Of a DNA stretch of 13,163 nt, positions 1-8,926 are shown one piece after another. Within the stretch, counting starts at the first letter, position 1. Each line of letters begins with the position of its first letter. A program made the translations under genes and the position numbers. Under the pieces are notes generated by a model, which was given only the letters and a program-made list of their open reading frames with translations, did not search any database and was not told where the DNA came from. Source of the stretch: Beroe ovata (taxonomy: Eukaryota > Ctenophora > Nuda > Beroida > Beroidae); contig CAMPET010000026.1 of NCBI GenBank assembly GCA_946803715.1, forward strand, positions 372,316-385,478, in the 5' to 3' direction.

Positions 1-30
<30 letters not shown>
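1..30. repeat. (AC)n microsatellite at the left edge
   Basis: Fifteen uninterrupted AC dinucleotides open the window, so the true length of the tract is unknown. It lies in the intron upstream of the first visible acyltransferase exon. Positions 31-188 show no exon I can support and are taken as the rest of that intron. Confidence 0.95.
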
Positions 31-33
<3 letters not shown>

Positions 34-188
34 GGTGTTTCTAAACTCTGCTTAACAAAATATGAACTTGGGTAATGCCTGAGTAATGCCCATTTGTTAA
101 CCTGGTGTATTGAATTTTTGGGTATAGCTGGATACCTACAGTACCAAACTACACCTACATAGCATAATAGTAGTGGCATTCATTTCAG

Positions 189-2157
189 TACAGAGTGATA
201 CGCTGTCGGTTATAGAGAGTGTCTCGCAGCACAGAGCCATAATCATGGCTAATCATCAGGTAACACATGTGTCGCAGCGCACTATTAATAATAGTTCTAT
301 GCTAGTGGTGCTATCGCAGTGCTAACTATCAGCATCAGTACCACTGCTCAAGTTGTGCTATCACGCGTCAGTTCTATAATGAGTGCAGCTCCAATGGCGC
401 TGTTCTAATGACAACAATATACCCCTATTCCAGGACAGTGGTGATGTTCCTGTCATGATGTGTCTCATGACATACTTCTCCAATAGTCACTCAGCCACGT
501 GGATCATGGATAGGATGTTTCGGTGGACGCCCTTCGGTATGATATTGATAACCCCAGTGTGTCCTGATTGTACTTGATTTTCCCCCTTCAGTGTACATTG
601 TGTAAATGTTATGACTTATGAACAATGTACATTGTATATTGTACACTGCATAATATACACTGAATTGTACACTTTCCCACAAAACAATACAATATACACT
701 GAGAGTAAAACCAGTGTGTCCAGGGATACCGTGTCGGTGGCACAATGACTTCTTCTCTGCTGAGGGAAGCAAGGAATCGATGATAGATTCGCTCCGGCAC
801 CATTTCTCCACAGCCTACTTCGAACAAGGTATACAATTTGTTGTCAGTGTCAACGGGATGTGTTCACTTGCTATCCCCTTTGATCCACAACCAGCATACT
901 TGAGCTATACTTGAGCTATACTTGAGCTATACTTTAGCTATACTTTAGCTATACTTGAGATATACAACCAGTATACTTGAGGTTTTCACTAGTAGTTACT
1001 TGGTTTCACCTTCATTTAAAAACAATGAGCTCCGAAAGAGGAAGAGTTTCACCACTCCCGCTGCAGGCAGGAAGTGGGTATTGATGTTCCCGGAGGGCGG
1101 ATATCTCAAGAACAGAGGGGAAAGTGCGCGCCGGTTTGCCGCCAAACATTCCCTGCCGGTTCTGTACAAGTGCTGTCTACCACGTGCTACTGCTTTTCTA
1201 AATCTTGTCCAGTGAGTTTAGTTTAGGGGAAGAGAGGGTGTTGTATAGTGTATCTACTATTTATAGTAGATACAGCATGCAATACCTATCTGGGTATCAA
1301 TCTGGGTATAGTCAAGAGGTTATTCTGCTGAAGTGTGGCAAAGCACTGTTGAACTAATATCGGAATCCGTACCAACTGTGAAAAGCACTGACCACTGATC
1401 AGCTGTTATTCTTGGCAGGTCATTCAGAGATCGCGAAACCACCGTTAACCACATAGTGGACGTGACCATAGCCTACACCTCCCAACCACGCAGTGAAAAT
1501 CCGTTCCACGACAACCTCACTCTATCCGACCTGGTGTTCGGGACCTTCTCCAGAAAAGAGGTCTTCGTCAACTTCAGAAAATACGAGCTTGCTGACGTGC
1601 CACGAGGTAAACCGATACGAACCTTGTCGCCTGATCGGAAACAAGATATCGGTATCGGTATTCATCGTGAAAAACTACAAAAATTGATCATAGAGGATCT
1701 CATTTTCACTATATCCCCGCAGAAGAAAGTGAGATGACAGACTGGTTATATGAACGGTACAAGGAAAAAGAGGAAATGCTCACTTCGTTCAGAGAGGAAG
1801 GTTTGTTTTAACATCTTCGAGATCACTGATTATGAGGAATGGGTAATTGAGTCGGGCATTGTGCATGAGATGTTTCTCATTTAATGACATTATCAACGCG
1901 CATTTGATCGCTCCTCACCTCTCTCACGAAGTGAAATGTCTTCACGTCATCACACCCTCTATCCCTCATTCCCCACACCAGGTGTGTTCAGTGAAGAATC
2001 AGGGGAGTTCCAACAAATATCTCCCTCTACATGGAAAGTGTGTGGTTCAATCGTGTTTTGGTACATTACTGCGTTCATAATATGGGAGATTTACACTTCA
2101 ATCTTTGCTCGCTCACTCAGTCTTGTGCAAGAAATCGCTAATTTGTTATACTTATAG
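189..2157 (+). CDS. LPGAT1: LPGAT1-like lysophospholipid acyltransferase, C-terminal seven exons (5' partial)
   Basis: This is a PlsC/LPLAT-family membrane acyltransferase that would transfer an acyl group from acyl-CoA to a lysophospholipid at the ER membrane. I join exons 189-259, 434-536, 724-828, 1067-1211, 1419-1606, 1723-1800 and 1982-2157 (TAG stop). Every junction is GT-AG and phase-compatible, giving 287 residues. The catalytic HX4D motif is split by an intron: N-H-Q ends at 259 and D-S-G-D starts at 434. FPEGG lies at 1087-1101, followed by an LPxxxxxxLPR block. After the catalytic core come a 'DWLYERYKEKEEML' segment and a hydrophobic C-terminus with a membrane span, both typical of LPGAT1 rather than AGPAT1/2. 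Human LPGAT1 has about 370 residues, so roughly 80 N-terminal residues, probably including the first membrane span, lie to the left. The usual GxxFIxR region reads HNDFFSAEG here. Exact substrate is inferred only from family resemblance. Confidence 0.85.
900..965. repeat. 11 bp tandem repeat in an LPGAT1 intron
   Basis: Six head-to-tail copies of TTGAGCTATAC occupy this stretch. Copies 4 and 5 read TTTAGCTATAC and copy 6 reads TTGAGATATAC. It lies wholly inside the intron 829-1066 and has no sign of function. Confidence 0.9.
1249..1274. repeat. Short perfect inverted repeat in an LPGAT1 intron
   Basis: The 11 bp arms TGTATCTACTA and TAGTAGATACA surround a 4-base TTTA loop. The hairpin lies in the intron 1212-1418, 38 bases after the donor. 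It has no relation in sequence to the larger foldback elements elsewhere in the window. Confidence 0.8.
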
Positions 2158-3066
2158 CAGCTCATTGCTCTATGAAGACCGATGACTACGATGACTATAT
2201 AAACAATATCAATGTGATATAGGCATCATGCTAGTCAATGGTCAATTGAAATTAGGAATAATTAGAATGATCTGCAGCGACATGAACACTAAGCAATTGC
2301 AAAACGGGCACCATAAATGTAGTTGCCATGGTGTCTAACTTCAGATTGTGATTGATTATATTTATCGACTTTTTAATTTTGTTCGTGGGCTTGATGCATA
2401 ACAAAAGTTTTAAACCTGAAAACGAGTTGAGAGTTTAACTTTAAGTTCTTGCCAAATGTTACCTAACACTAACAGTAACCGCGAGAAACAAAGGCCAGAT
2501 GAAACATGAAATCATGAAATCTGACAATTAAGTTCTACTTCTAGTTCATAGTTACTCCTTCCTTGTCAGGCCCTGTCCACAATTGCTGTGTGCATGTGCA
2601 GGTGTGCTGATATGTTGCCGGATGTTATCTGTCCACTGTTTCTTGCTCGCAAGAAACAGTGGACAGATAACATATTTCGCGGGCAAAATGATTCTCATCT
2701 GCATCATGATGCGATGATAAGTATCATTCCAATATTATATCGCTACATTGGGGTGCAATTCACAATTGCGAATGATCCTCGGCCTCATCATGAACAATTC
2801 GAGTTTCATACTCTCATGTGAAATTTTGAGTCCATGTGGTGCTTTCCGAAAAGGACATAAGTTTGAAAATTTACATATGTCAAATATGCAATGTTAATTT
2901 GCAATTAGATTTTACTTATTTTTGAGTGGTCTGCTACTCCTGAAAATTGCTAGAAAGGCAAGTGGGCCATTATGGAAGTCCGAAGTATAAAATAACATGA
3001 TTGTTAGTTCATAGATATTTGACTTTCAACTTATACTCATTGGGTTTTTTCTTTTTCAAGTGTCTC
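2158..3066. other. Intergenic spacer between LPGAT1 and the dynein light chain gene
   Basis: This stretch should contain the 3' UTR of the acyltransferase and the 5' end of the dynein light chain gene. I see no convincing exon and no clear AATAAA in the first few hundred bases. A foldback element sits at 2622-2673. The last 20 bases are a strong pyrimidine tract ending in CAAG, which looks like a splice acceptor and implies a 5' exon that I could not locate. Confidence 0.6.
2622..2673. mobile_element. Perfect 25+25 bp foldback hairpin (MITE-like)
   Basis: Two exactly complementary 25-base arms, starting ATGTTATCTGTCCACTG and ending CAGTGGACAGATAACAT, are separated by only two bases (TC). Diverged relatives with the same outer arms occur at 11129-11185, 11509-11567 and 12848-12907, so this is a dispersed family rather than a chance palindrome. 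There is no open reading frame inside and no clear target-site duplication next to it. It could be a minimal non-autonomous foldback transposon or a solo internal-deletion product. Confidence 0.65.
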
Positions 3067-3853
3067 ATGTCACATGTTAGAAAGTCAATGGTCCAAGTAT
3101 CCAGAAACAGAACATCTGTTCAAATTGCAGATAATGACACATCATTTTATCCTGGTGCCAGAAGAATGTCTAGATGTCTTAGTGATACAGGAAGTTCATT
3201 AAGCATCAGGCGTTCCATCATTTCAAAGCCTAAAATAGAAATGGTTAGCATTTGATTATAACTTTGAAGAAAGCATTAGGACGAAAATTCATCCTTTCAC
3301 AATTAAAAGTAATGTTTTATGTTTCAGGAAAATTCTTATCAAATTGAACCCATCATAAAATTTCCAAGTTCCATTGTTGAAAAAAGAATGAAGAGGTTGT
3401 TAGAATCCCGTTTATCAAATTCAAAGTGAGTACTCATAACTCTTATGCTCAAACTTCTTTCTAAACTTCTTTTTATATGGTTCTTGAGAGGGTCAACTAG
3501 TCATCAGGAATAACTAGGTATGATCAAGAGACATGCAGAGCAACATGCAATCAACTATCAGATGCTATCAAAGATGATGTCAGACGAGAGATCAGAGACA
3601 TCAATAGATACAAACTCATTTGTTGTGTTTCTATTGGACAGGTTAATCTACATGATGCTTGTTAAGTTCCATGTACATTGATCCTTTGCAAAAATGAGTC
3701 CTATTTCAAGCTCTTATTTAGGTTGGTGGTCAGGATGTGAGAGTTGCCAGCAGGTGTCTATGGAACACAGATCATGATAGATGTTCCACTGCATCTTTCA
3801 CCAACCAACATTTATTTGCTGTGGCTACAATACACGCAATATACTATGAGTGA
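3067..3853 (+). CDS. DYNLT5: Tctex-type dynein light chain, DYNLT5/TCTEX1D1-like (four exons)
   Basis: Proteins of this family bind dynein intermediate chains or other partners through a C-terminal Tctex1 fold. I join exons 3061/3067-3243, 3328-3425, 3518-3641 and 3722-3853 (TGA). All junctions are GT-AG and in phase, giving 176 residues from the ATG at 3067; human DYNLT5 has about 179. The N-terminal 59 residues are basic and Ser-rich. The Tctex1 domain starts at 'ENSYQIEP' and continues through 'VEKRMKRLLESRL', 'INRYKLICCVSIGQ', 'VRVASRCLW' and the terminal 'LFAVATIHAIYYE'. These are the family's most conserved blocks, including the R-C-L-W strand and the aromatic C-terminus. The start is uncertain: a strong acceptor ends at 3060 and the ATG context is weak, so an upstream exon or trans-spliced leader is possible. 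The gene is visibly more AT-rich than its neighbours. Confidence 0.85.
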
Positions 3854-4467
3854 TATCAGAAACTGATTAACATTTTATCTCAGACATGGAGAGTGATTGC
3901 TTCCAAACGTTCTGTGTGCTTTTTAGGTTAATAGATTATTTTTAATCTAATTGTTGATTATCCAATTTATTGAATTGATTATTGAACTGATTATGAAACA
4001 TATATTTCTAAAAACTGTACAGTATAAATGAAACCCAATCACTCTATGTAATTCATTAATTCTTTCAACTAATAAGTTATGGTAACTAACATGTGCTTTT
4101 TCTTATTGTTCCGTCGCACCTTGTATTTTTGACATCTTTTAACAAATCAAACCAATGTTTTTACATTTGTCAATCAATTTTTTATATCATGCAATTATGA
4201 TTTTATATAACTGATTTATTCATTACTATTTTCACTCTAACTATTTATCACGTCAATGAAATGGATCATTAATAAACAACAGAGAGTATTTAATGAATAT
4301 TGTAAGACATGTTCAAACACTGAATCTTAGATATTTGGACAGGTCAAGCACGAAATATTTAGACTATAGCTGGTATAGTGTGTATAGGTTTTATACCCAC
4401 AGTGAAACAGTAGGTATTCACCACTATTTATCTTATGGATTGCATTTCCTTAGCTTGAAAAGGAAGG
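3854..4467. other. AT-rich intergenic spacer, dynein light chain to IDH
   Basis: This stretch holds the 3' UTR of the dynein light chain gene and the 5' flank of IDH. It is strongly AT-rich, especially 3905-4280. A canonical AATAAA lies at 4271-4276 and could end the upstream gene, although it is about 420 bases after its stop. No coding exon is apparent. The open frame around 4293-4550 overlaps the real IDH first exon in another frame and is not coding. Confidence 0.6.
4271..4276 (+). terminator. Candidate polyadenylation signal
   Basis: AATAAA sits in AT-rich DNA between the dynein light chain stop and the IDH start. In such base composition a hexamer can arise by chance, so the assignment is tentative. 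Confidence 0.3.
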
Positions 4468-6876
4468 ATGGCCTTGTCTACCCTGGTGAAATCTCTCCGT
4501 CTGGCCCCCCGGGCCATGAGCCCTGCTGTTGCCAACCACCGTTTCTGTGAGTACTTGCACTCATTTGCACTCACACACCCACAATCTCAAACATGTTGCA
4601 ATGTGGATTGTGGCACGTCAATCTAACATAGGAACATACAATGTATTCTCATGCGGTCACGTATCACATTGTACTCTAACACCACACAGTGAGTGACAAG
4701 CCCAAGATTAAGGTTGCAAACCCTGTGGTGGACCTGGACGGTGACGAAATGACCAGGATCATTTGGAGAATGATCAAGGACAAACTCATCCTTCCTTACC
4801 TCGACGTTGACATCAAGGTAAGACTTGTTGTGTTTCGGTGACAACTGACAATATACAGGTGATGTCTTGGATATGACAAGCGACTGCATTTCTCGGATCT
4901 TAACACACGTCATAACACCCACACCAGTCATGGGTCACATGAACACATGTCTTGACACCAACACATGTCCTGACACCAACACATGTCTTGACACCAATCC
5001 CACCAGTATTTGCACAAGTCGTATTAATCTCCTCTCCCCCGCAGTACTACGACCTTGGCATGGAGTACAGAGACGAAACTAACGACCAGGTTACTCTGGA
5101 TGCTGCTGAGGCGATCAAGAAGTACAATGTGGGAATCAAGTGTGCCACAATCACGCCAGATGAAGAGCGAGTCGAGGGTGAGTTTCCGGTCTGTGCACTC
5201 CTCACTCCTGTTGTTGTTTTACAAACAGTTGGCACTTGGCAGTTAGCACTTGGCAAGTTGGCACTTGGCAAGTTGGCACTTGGCAAGTTGGCAGTTGACT
5301 GAAGAGTGAAGGATTGTGTATGATCGCGTTACCGGGTTTTATCTCCAAGATTGAGATGATTCCTAGTGACAATATACCTCCAAGATTCCTAGTGCCAGCA
5401 TTATAGTACGGAACAACTGAATCCGCGCTCCACAATTGTGAGATGCCACCCTCACTCACACACACTTCCCCTCACAGAGTTTAAGCTGAAGAAGATGTGG
5501 CTGTCTCCTAACGGTACCCTGAGGAATATTCTTGGTGGTACTGTGTTCAGGGAACCAATCATCTGCAAAGATATCCCGAGACTGGTGCCTGGGTGGACCA
5601 GGCCTATCGTCATTGGACGACATGCTTACGGGGATCAGGTGAGTGAAGAGTTCTATAGACCTCGTTCTGTATGTCCATTGGACAATGAACAGTCTTTAGA
5701 CATTGTCAGATGTATGTCCCGAAGTTAAAAAGTGAAAAGTCTCAGTATACTCCAACACATCTAGTCAAATTCGCGACGCCTGGCACCTATGAAATTTCCA
5801 ATATACAATGTATTCTAGGTTATAGCATGTGGCGTGTATTCAATATCTTACAGTTATTGCTTTATTGTGGAAAGATCCAGCAGATTCGAGACTGTTCTGT
5901 AAGCATACACACTCATTATAGTATGCATGTTTGTCCAAGTTAACAAGCAGAGATTCACATACACACACACACAAATATATTCTCGTCAATTACTGGTTGT
6001 TGGAACTTTCTCATTCGTGGATCGAAAAAACATACTTGCAGGTGATTGCACACGGCTGCAAAGTGTACAATACATTCAAACATTATTTTGGATGTAGAAA
6101 TGTGACACTTTGATTGACAATCGACTGAATGAGTTCTAGCATATACGCTTTGGAAGTACTGAAGAACTAATTCCCTTTCCGAGAACTGACTGTTTTCGAA
6201 GTGATGAAAGTGTTACCATGGTAACGTGTGTTATCAATCACCACACGGTAACCATGGTAACTAAATTATCGCCCTACCAGTGAAGACAGAGACTTGCATC
6301 ATATTCAGGGTCAAATTGGGACACGATTGTTGAGTCTACATTCGTGTCTAAAATGTGAATCCGTGGAAGTCTTGTTCCATGATATTGGATTGAAATGTAC
6401 ATTGAAAACATCCCCTCTGGGTCAGTATATGTATTGAAAGAAAAAATAAATACTGCGAGTAATTAGTCGATGGAATACGGAGAAATAATTACTTGATAAT
6501 GGAGTAATCACTTAATGACCCTTGTGTTTGTCTGTCTTCCAAATGATGTTCACATAACACGTTATAGGGAATTATTGATGAAAAACCAATTTCTTTGAAA
6601 AATGACGCGATTTTTATTCCAAATTCCAATGTTCTAGGAGAAATAAAACGCGGTGATTTCTAGCAGTATGGCTTTTCACCGCAGGATTTCAGAGCACAAA
6701 TTTCACCTGCACTCTACAGTTGGAAAATTAGATTGTTGAAATACGAAACTGGTTCGCCATGTTTGTACGGTTTTCCATGTAGTAGATGTTTGTACGAATG
6801 TACAATTCTGTATACAGTACCAGTTGTCACTGTGCGTGCGTGTGCGTGCATCTGTGGTGTGTCTCTTTGTGTGTGA

Positions 6877-6940
<64 letters not shown>

Positions 6941-8623
6941 NTGTGTGTCTGTGTCTGTGTATGATTGTGTGTGTGTGTCTGTGTATGATTGTGTGTGTGA
7001 GTGTGTGTGTCTGTGTGTGTGTCTGTGTGTGTGTCTGTGTGTCTGTGTCTGTGTGTGTGTCTGTGTGTGTGCGAGAGCCGCACACACATTGTGCAAATTG
7101 AACACTTAAGAACTTCACAGTACAACACTTAAGTACGTCATAGTACAATACTTAAGTACTTCATAGTACAGCAGTTGCTATAGTTACATTGTAGGGTGAC
7201 CAATAGGAACTCTCTATGAAGTGTAATGAGCACTAATGAAATTCCTATAGTTATACTATTGGTCCATTGGACAGCAATATAGCAACGTACCTAGCATGTT
7301 TCTTATATGCTGGCTTCTGTATCGGTCACGCCTACAAAAACTAATAGAATTGTACTAGAGTTATACTAGAATACCAACAATTCCTTGCCTGGCAGAGTCC
7401 CCAGTTAATAGTGGCATAACAAATGATAGTAGTGGCTTAACAAATGATAATCCAGGGTGCACCATATAATAACACGAATGTATCCCCCCCGNGTTGATTG
7501 TGCAAATTCAACACTTAAGTACTTCACAGTACAACACTTAAGTACTTCATAGTACAGTAGTTGCTATAGTTACGGGTACCAATAGGAACTCTCTATGAAG
7601 TGTAATGAACAATAATGAAATTCCTATGGTTATACTATTGGTCCATTGGACAGCAATATAGCAACGTACCTAACATCAAGCATGTTTCCTATATGCTGGC
7701 TTCTGTATCGGTCACGCATACAAAAACTACTAGATTGTACTAGAGTTATACTCGAGTTATACTAAAAATTCCTTGCCTGGCAGAGTCCTCAGTTGATAGT
7801 GGCATAACAATTAACAAATGAAAGAAGTGGCATGATAATCCAAGGTGCACCATATAATAACACGAATGTATCCCCCCCGCAGTACAAAGCCACGGATTTC
7901 GTGGTCCCAGGTCCCGGCACCCTTACCATGTCATTCAAGCCTGCTGACGGCGGTGAGCCGATAGAGATGACAGTGAAGGAGTTTGGAGGGAGAGAGGGCG
8001 GAAAAGGAGGATGCGGCCTCGGCATGTTCAACACCACTGAGGTACTGAGTTTGTGTGTTTTGTGACTGATGTGTTTTGTCAGTGTGTATAATAGTGTGAA
8101 CAGTAAACGCTGATTATTGCATAACTAATCACTGTTGTTCGTTGTAGTTTATACGTCGTAGTTTACTACTCTCTCTAGCTAATGAGCCTATTTCTGTTAC
8201 GGTATCCAAAACATCGGCTGCTATAATTCTCCCCCTCCCCACTTCAGGCTATTGAGGACTTCGCTCACAGCTGTTTCCAATACTCCATTATGAAAGGGTG
8301 GCCGCTATATATGAGCACCAAGAACACAATTCTCAAGCGATATGATGGCAAATTCAAGGACATCTTCGAGGATATCTACCAGAAGTAAATATCAATAATA
8401 TCATTAGAAACATTAACAAATTTTCGTCACTTGTCTAAATTCATTTTGATCCCAACCTTTCCCCTCGACAGAGACTACAAAGCCAAGTTTGATGAATTGG
8501 GTATCTGGTACGAGCACAGACTTATTGACGACATGGTAGCTCAGGTTTTGAAGAGTGATGGAGGTTTTGTTTGGGCATGCAAAAACTACGATGGTGACGT
8601 TCAGTCTGATACGGTTGCTCAAG
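4468..8623 (+). CDS. IDH: NADP-dependent isocitrate dehydrogenase, first seven exons (3' end not in window)
   Basis: The enzyme oxidatively decarboxylates isocitrate to 2-oxoglutarate and makes NADPH as a homodimer with Mg/Mn. Exons are 4468-4546, 4690-4817, 5045-5177, 5478-5638, 7883-8041, 8248-8384 and 8472-8623, all GT-AG and phase-matched, giving 316 residues. The ATG has a good context (A at -3, G at +4). The first 27 residues are rich in Ala, Leu, Ser and Arg without acids, like a mitochondrial presequence. Ligand residues are present: [24 protein letters not shown] (equivalents of IDH1 Ser94, Arg100, Arg109), [10 protein letters not shown] (Arg132, Tyr139), STKNT (Lys212), LIDDMVAQ (Asp252) and NYDGDVQSD (Asp275, Asp279). 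About 130 C-terminal residues, starting just after SDTVAQG, are missing. A Gly-rich loop, [16 protein letters not shown], is about four residues longer than in human IDH1. The open exon end is in phase 1 at donor GTTTGT. Confidence 0.95.
4942..4995. repeat. 18 bp tandem repeat in IDH intron 2
   Basis: Three consecutive copies of AACACATGTCTTGACACC lie here, the middle one with a single T-to-C change. The repeat is confined to the intron 4818-5044 and ends about 50 bases before the acceptor. Confidence 0.9.
5227..5298. repeat. 15 bp tandem repeat in IDH intron 3
   Basis: The unit AGTTGGCACTTGGCA is repeated about 4.7 times; the first copy is 14 bases and the second carries one substitution. 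It lies in the intron 5178-5477, shortly after the donor. The open frames across it are translations of the repeat. Confidence 0.9.
6212..6261. promoter_or_regulatory. Paired RFX X-box-like palindromes
   Basis: GTTACCATGGTAAC (6212-6225) is a perfect 14 bp palindrome matching the RFX-family X-box consensus GTNRCC-N(0-3)-RGYAAC. GTAACCATGGTAAC (6248-6261) also fits, one base from perfect symmetry. They are 22 bases apart, and the whole block is an imperfect inverted repeat (CGTGTG on one side, CACACG on the other). An intronic enhancer bound by RFX factors is one reading. A small foldback sequence that happens to contain X-boxes is the other. Confidence 0.45.
6836..7076. repeat. (TG)n microsatellite with interspersed TC and TATGAT
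   Basis: A long pure TG run (about 6878-6940) is broken by an N at 6941 and continues as TGTG/TCTG with TATGATTG interruptions. The N probably marks an unresolved repeat length. Open frames of alternating Thr-His or Cys-Val across it are not genes. Confidence 0.95.
7088..7880. repeat. Two direct near-copies of a ~400 bp intronic segment
   Basis: Copy A (7088-7491) and copy B (7497-7881) run in the same order, both starting ATTGTGCAAATT and both ending in AACACGAATGTATCCCCCCC. They differ by scattered substitutions and small indels. Copy B runs straight into the true acceptor and exon at 7883, while copy A stops at an N (7492) two bases after the pyrimidine tract. Inside each copy a 23 bp unit, AACACTTAAGTACTTCACAGT-AC, repeats two to three times. 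The N at the junction suggests allelic copies placed in tandem by assembly. Confidence 0.85.
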
Positions 8624-8926
8624 GTTTGTGCCACATTGCGCGTGGTTTGACTTGCTTCTGGCGCGGACGACAAACGCATCATGTTTGTGTGTCAGCGTTA
8701 AAATTGGTCGTACGCCGCGCGTGCACGCGCGAAATAAATCCCTGATCGACCGGTCAATCATGCACAGTGAAACGACTGTTTTGATGACGCTCCAGTTTTC
8801 CAAGTTCCCTTCAAAGAGGTCATAAACAAAGGTTGTTTGGAAGGTCGTTCAAATGAGGAAAAGCAGGTCAATAGATTATTTCCATGATCAGACAAATACA
8901 CACAATAGGTTAAAAATAATTCACAA
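8624..8926. other. Spacer between IDH exon 7 and the GPCR stop codon
   Basis: This is the start of an IDH intron on the plus strand and the 3' flank of the GPCR on the minus strand. It contains a perfect 16 bp palindrome CGCGCGTGCACGCGCG at 8716-8731 and a plus-strand AATAAA at 8733-8738. I find no IDH exon encoding the expected FGSLGLMTS continuation. Confidence 0.7.
8733..8738 (+). terminator. Possible intronic polyadenylation signal after IDH exon 7
   Basis: AATAAA lies 110 bases past the donor at 8624. If exon 7 were read through, the frame stays open for about 40 codons to the TGA at 8743-8745, just after the hexamer. This would give a truncated, presumably inactive IDH. It is most likely chance. 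Confidence 0.2.

Larger units (their letters stand above)
5639..7882. other. Long IDH intron 4
   Basis: At about 2.2 kb this intron is seven to twenty-five times longer than the other internal IDH introns. Positions 5639-6211 and 6262-6835 contain nothing I can name beyond short AC runs (5961-5972). The rest holds two X-box-like palindromes, a (TG)n tract and a near-duplicate pair of about 400 bp, listed separately. The extra length is therefore partly due to repeat growth and a probable assembly duplication. Confidence 0.8.

Noticed and set aside
1801-1880. Continuation of the LPGAT1 frame past 1800 (EGLF then TAA)
   Set aside because: The donor at 1801 joined to the acceptor at 1981 gives the expected LPGAT1-like C-terminus with a membrane span, so the stop is intronic.
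115-4400. Repeated GGTATAGCTGG-like words at 121 and near 4365
   Set aside because: The match is only about ten bases in AT-rich DNA and has no extended similarity.
4293-4550. Plus-strand frame of 85 codons before IDH
   Set aside because: Its end overlaps IDH exon 1 in another frame; the upstream part is AT-rich spacer with no conserved motif.
6703-7148. Overlapping open frames of Thr-His or Cys-Val repeats on both strands
   Set aside because: They are translations of the (TG)n microsatellite, with an N in the middle and no protein-like composition.
7480-7495. A second acceptor-like pyrimidine tract (CCCCCCCG) before the N at 7492
   Set aside because: It lacks the AG and the exon; it is the truncated twin of the true acceptor at 7871-7882.
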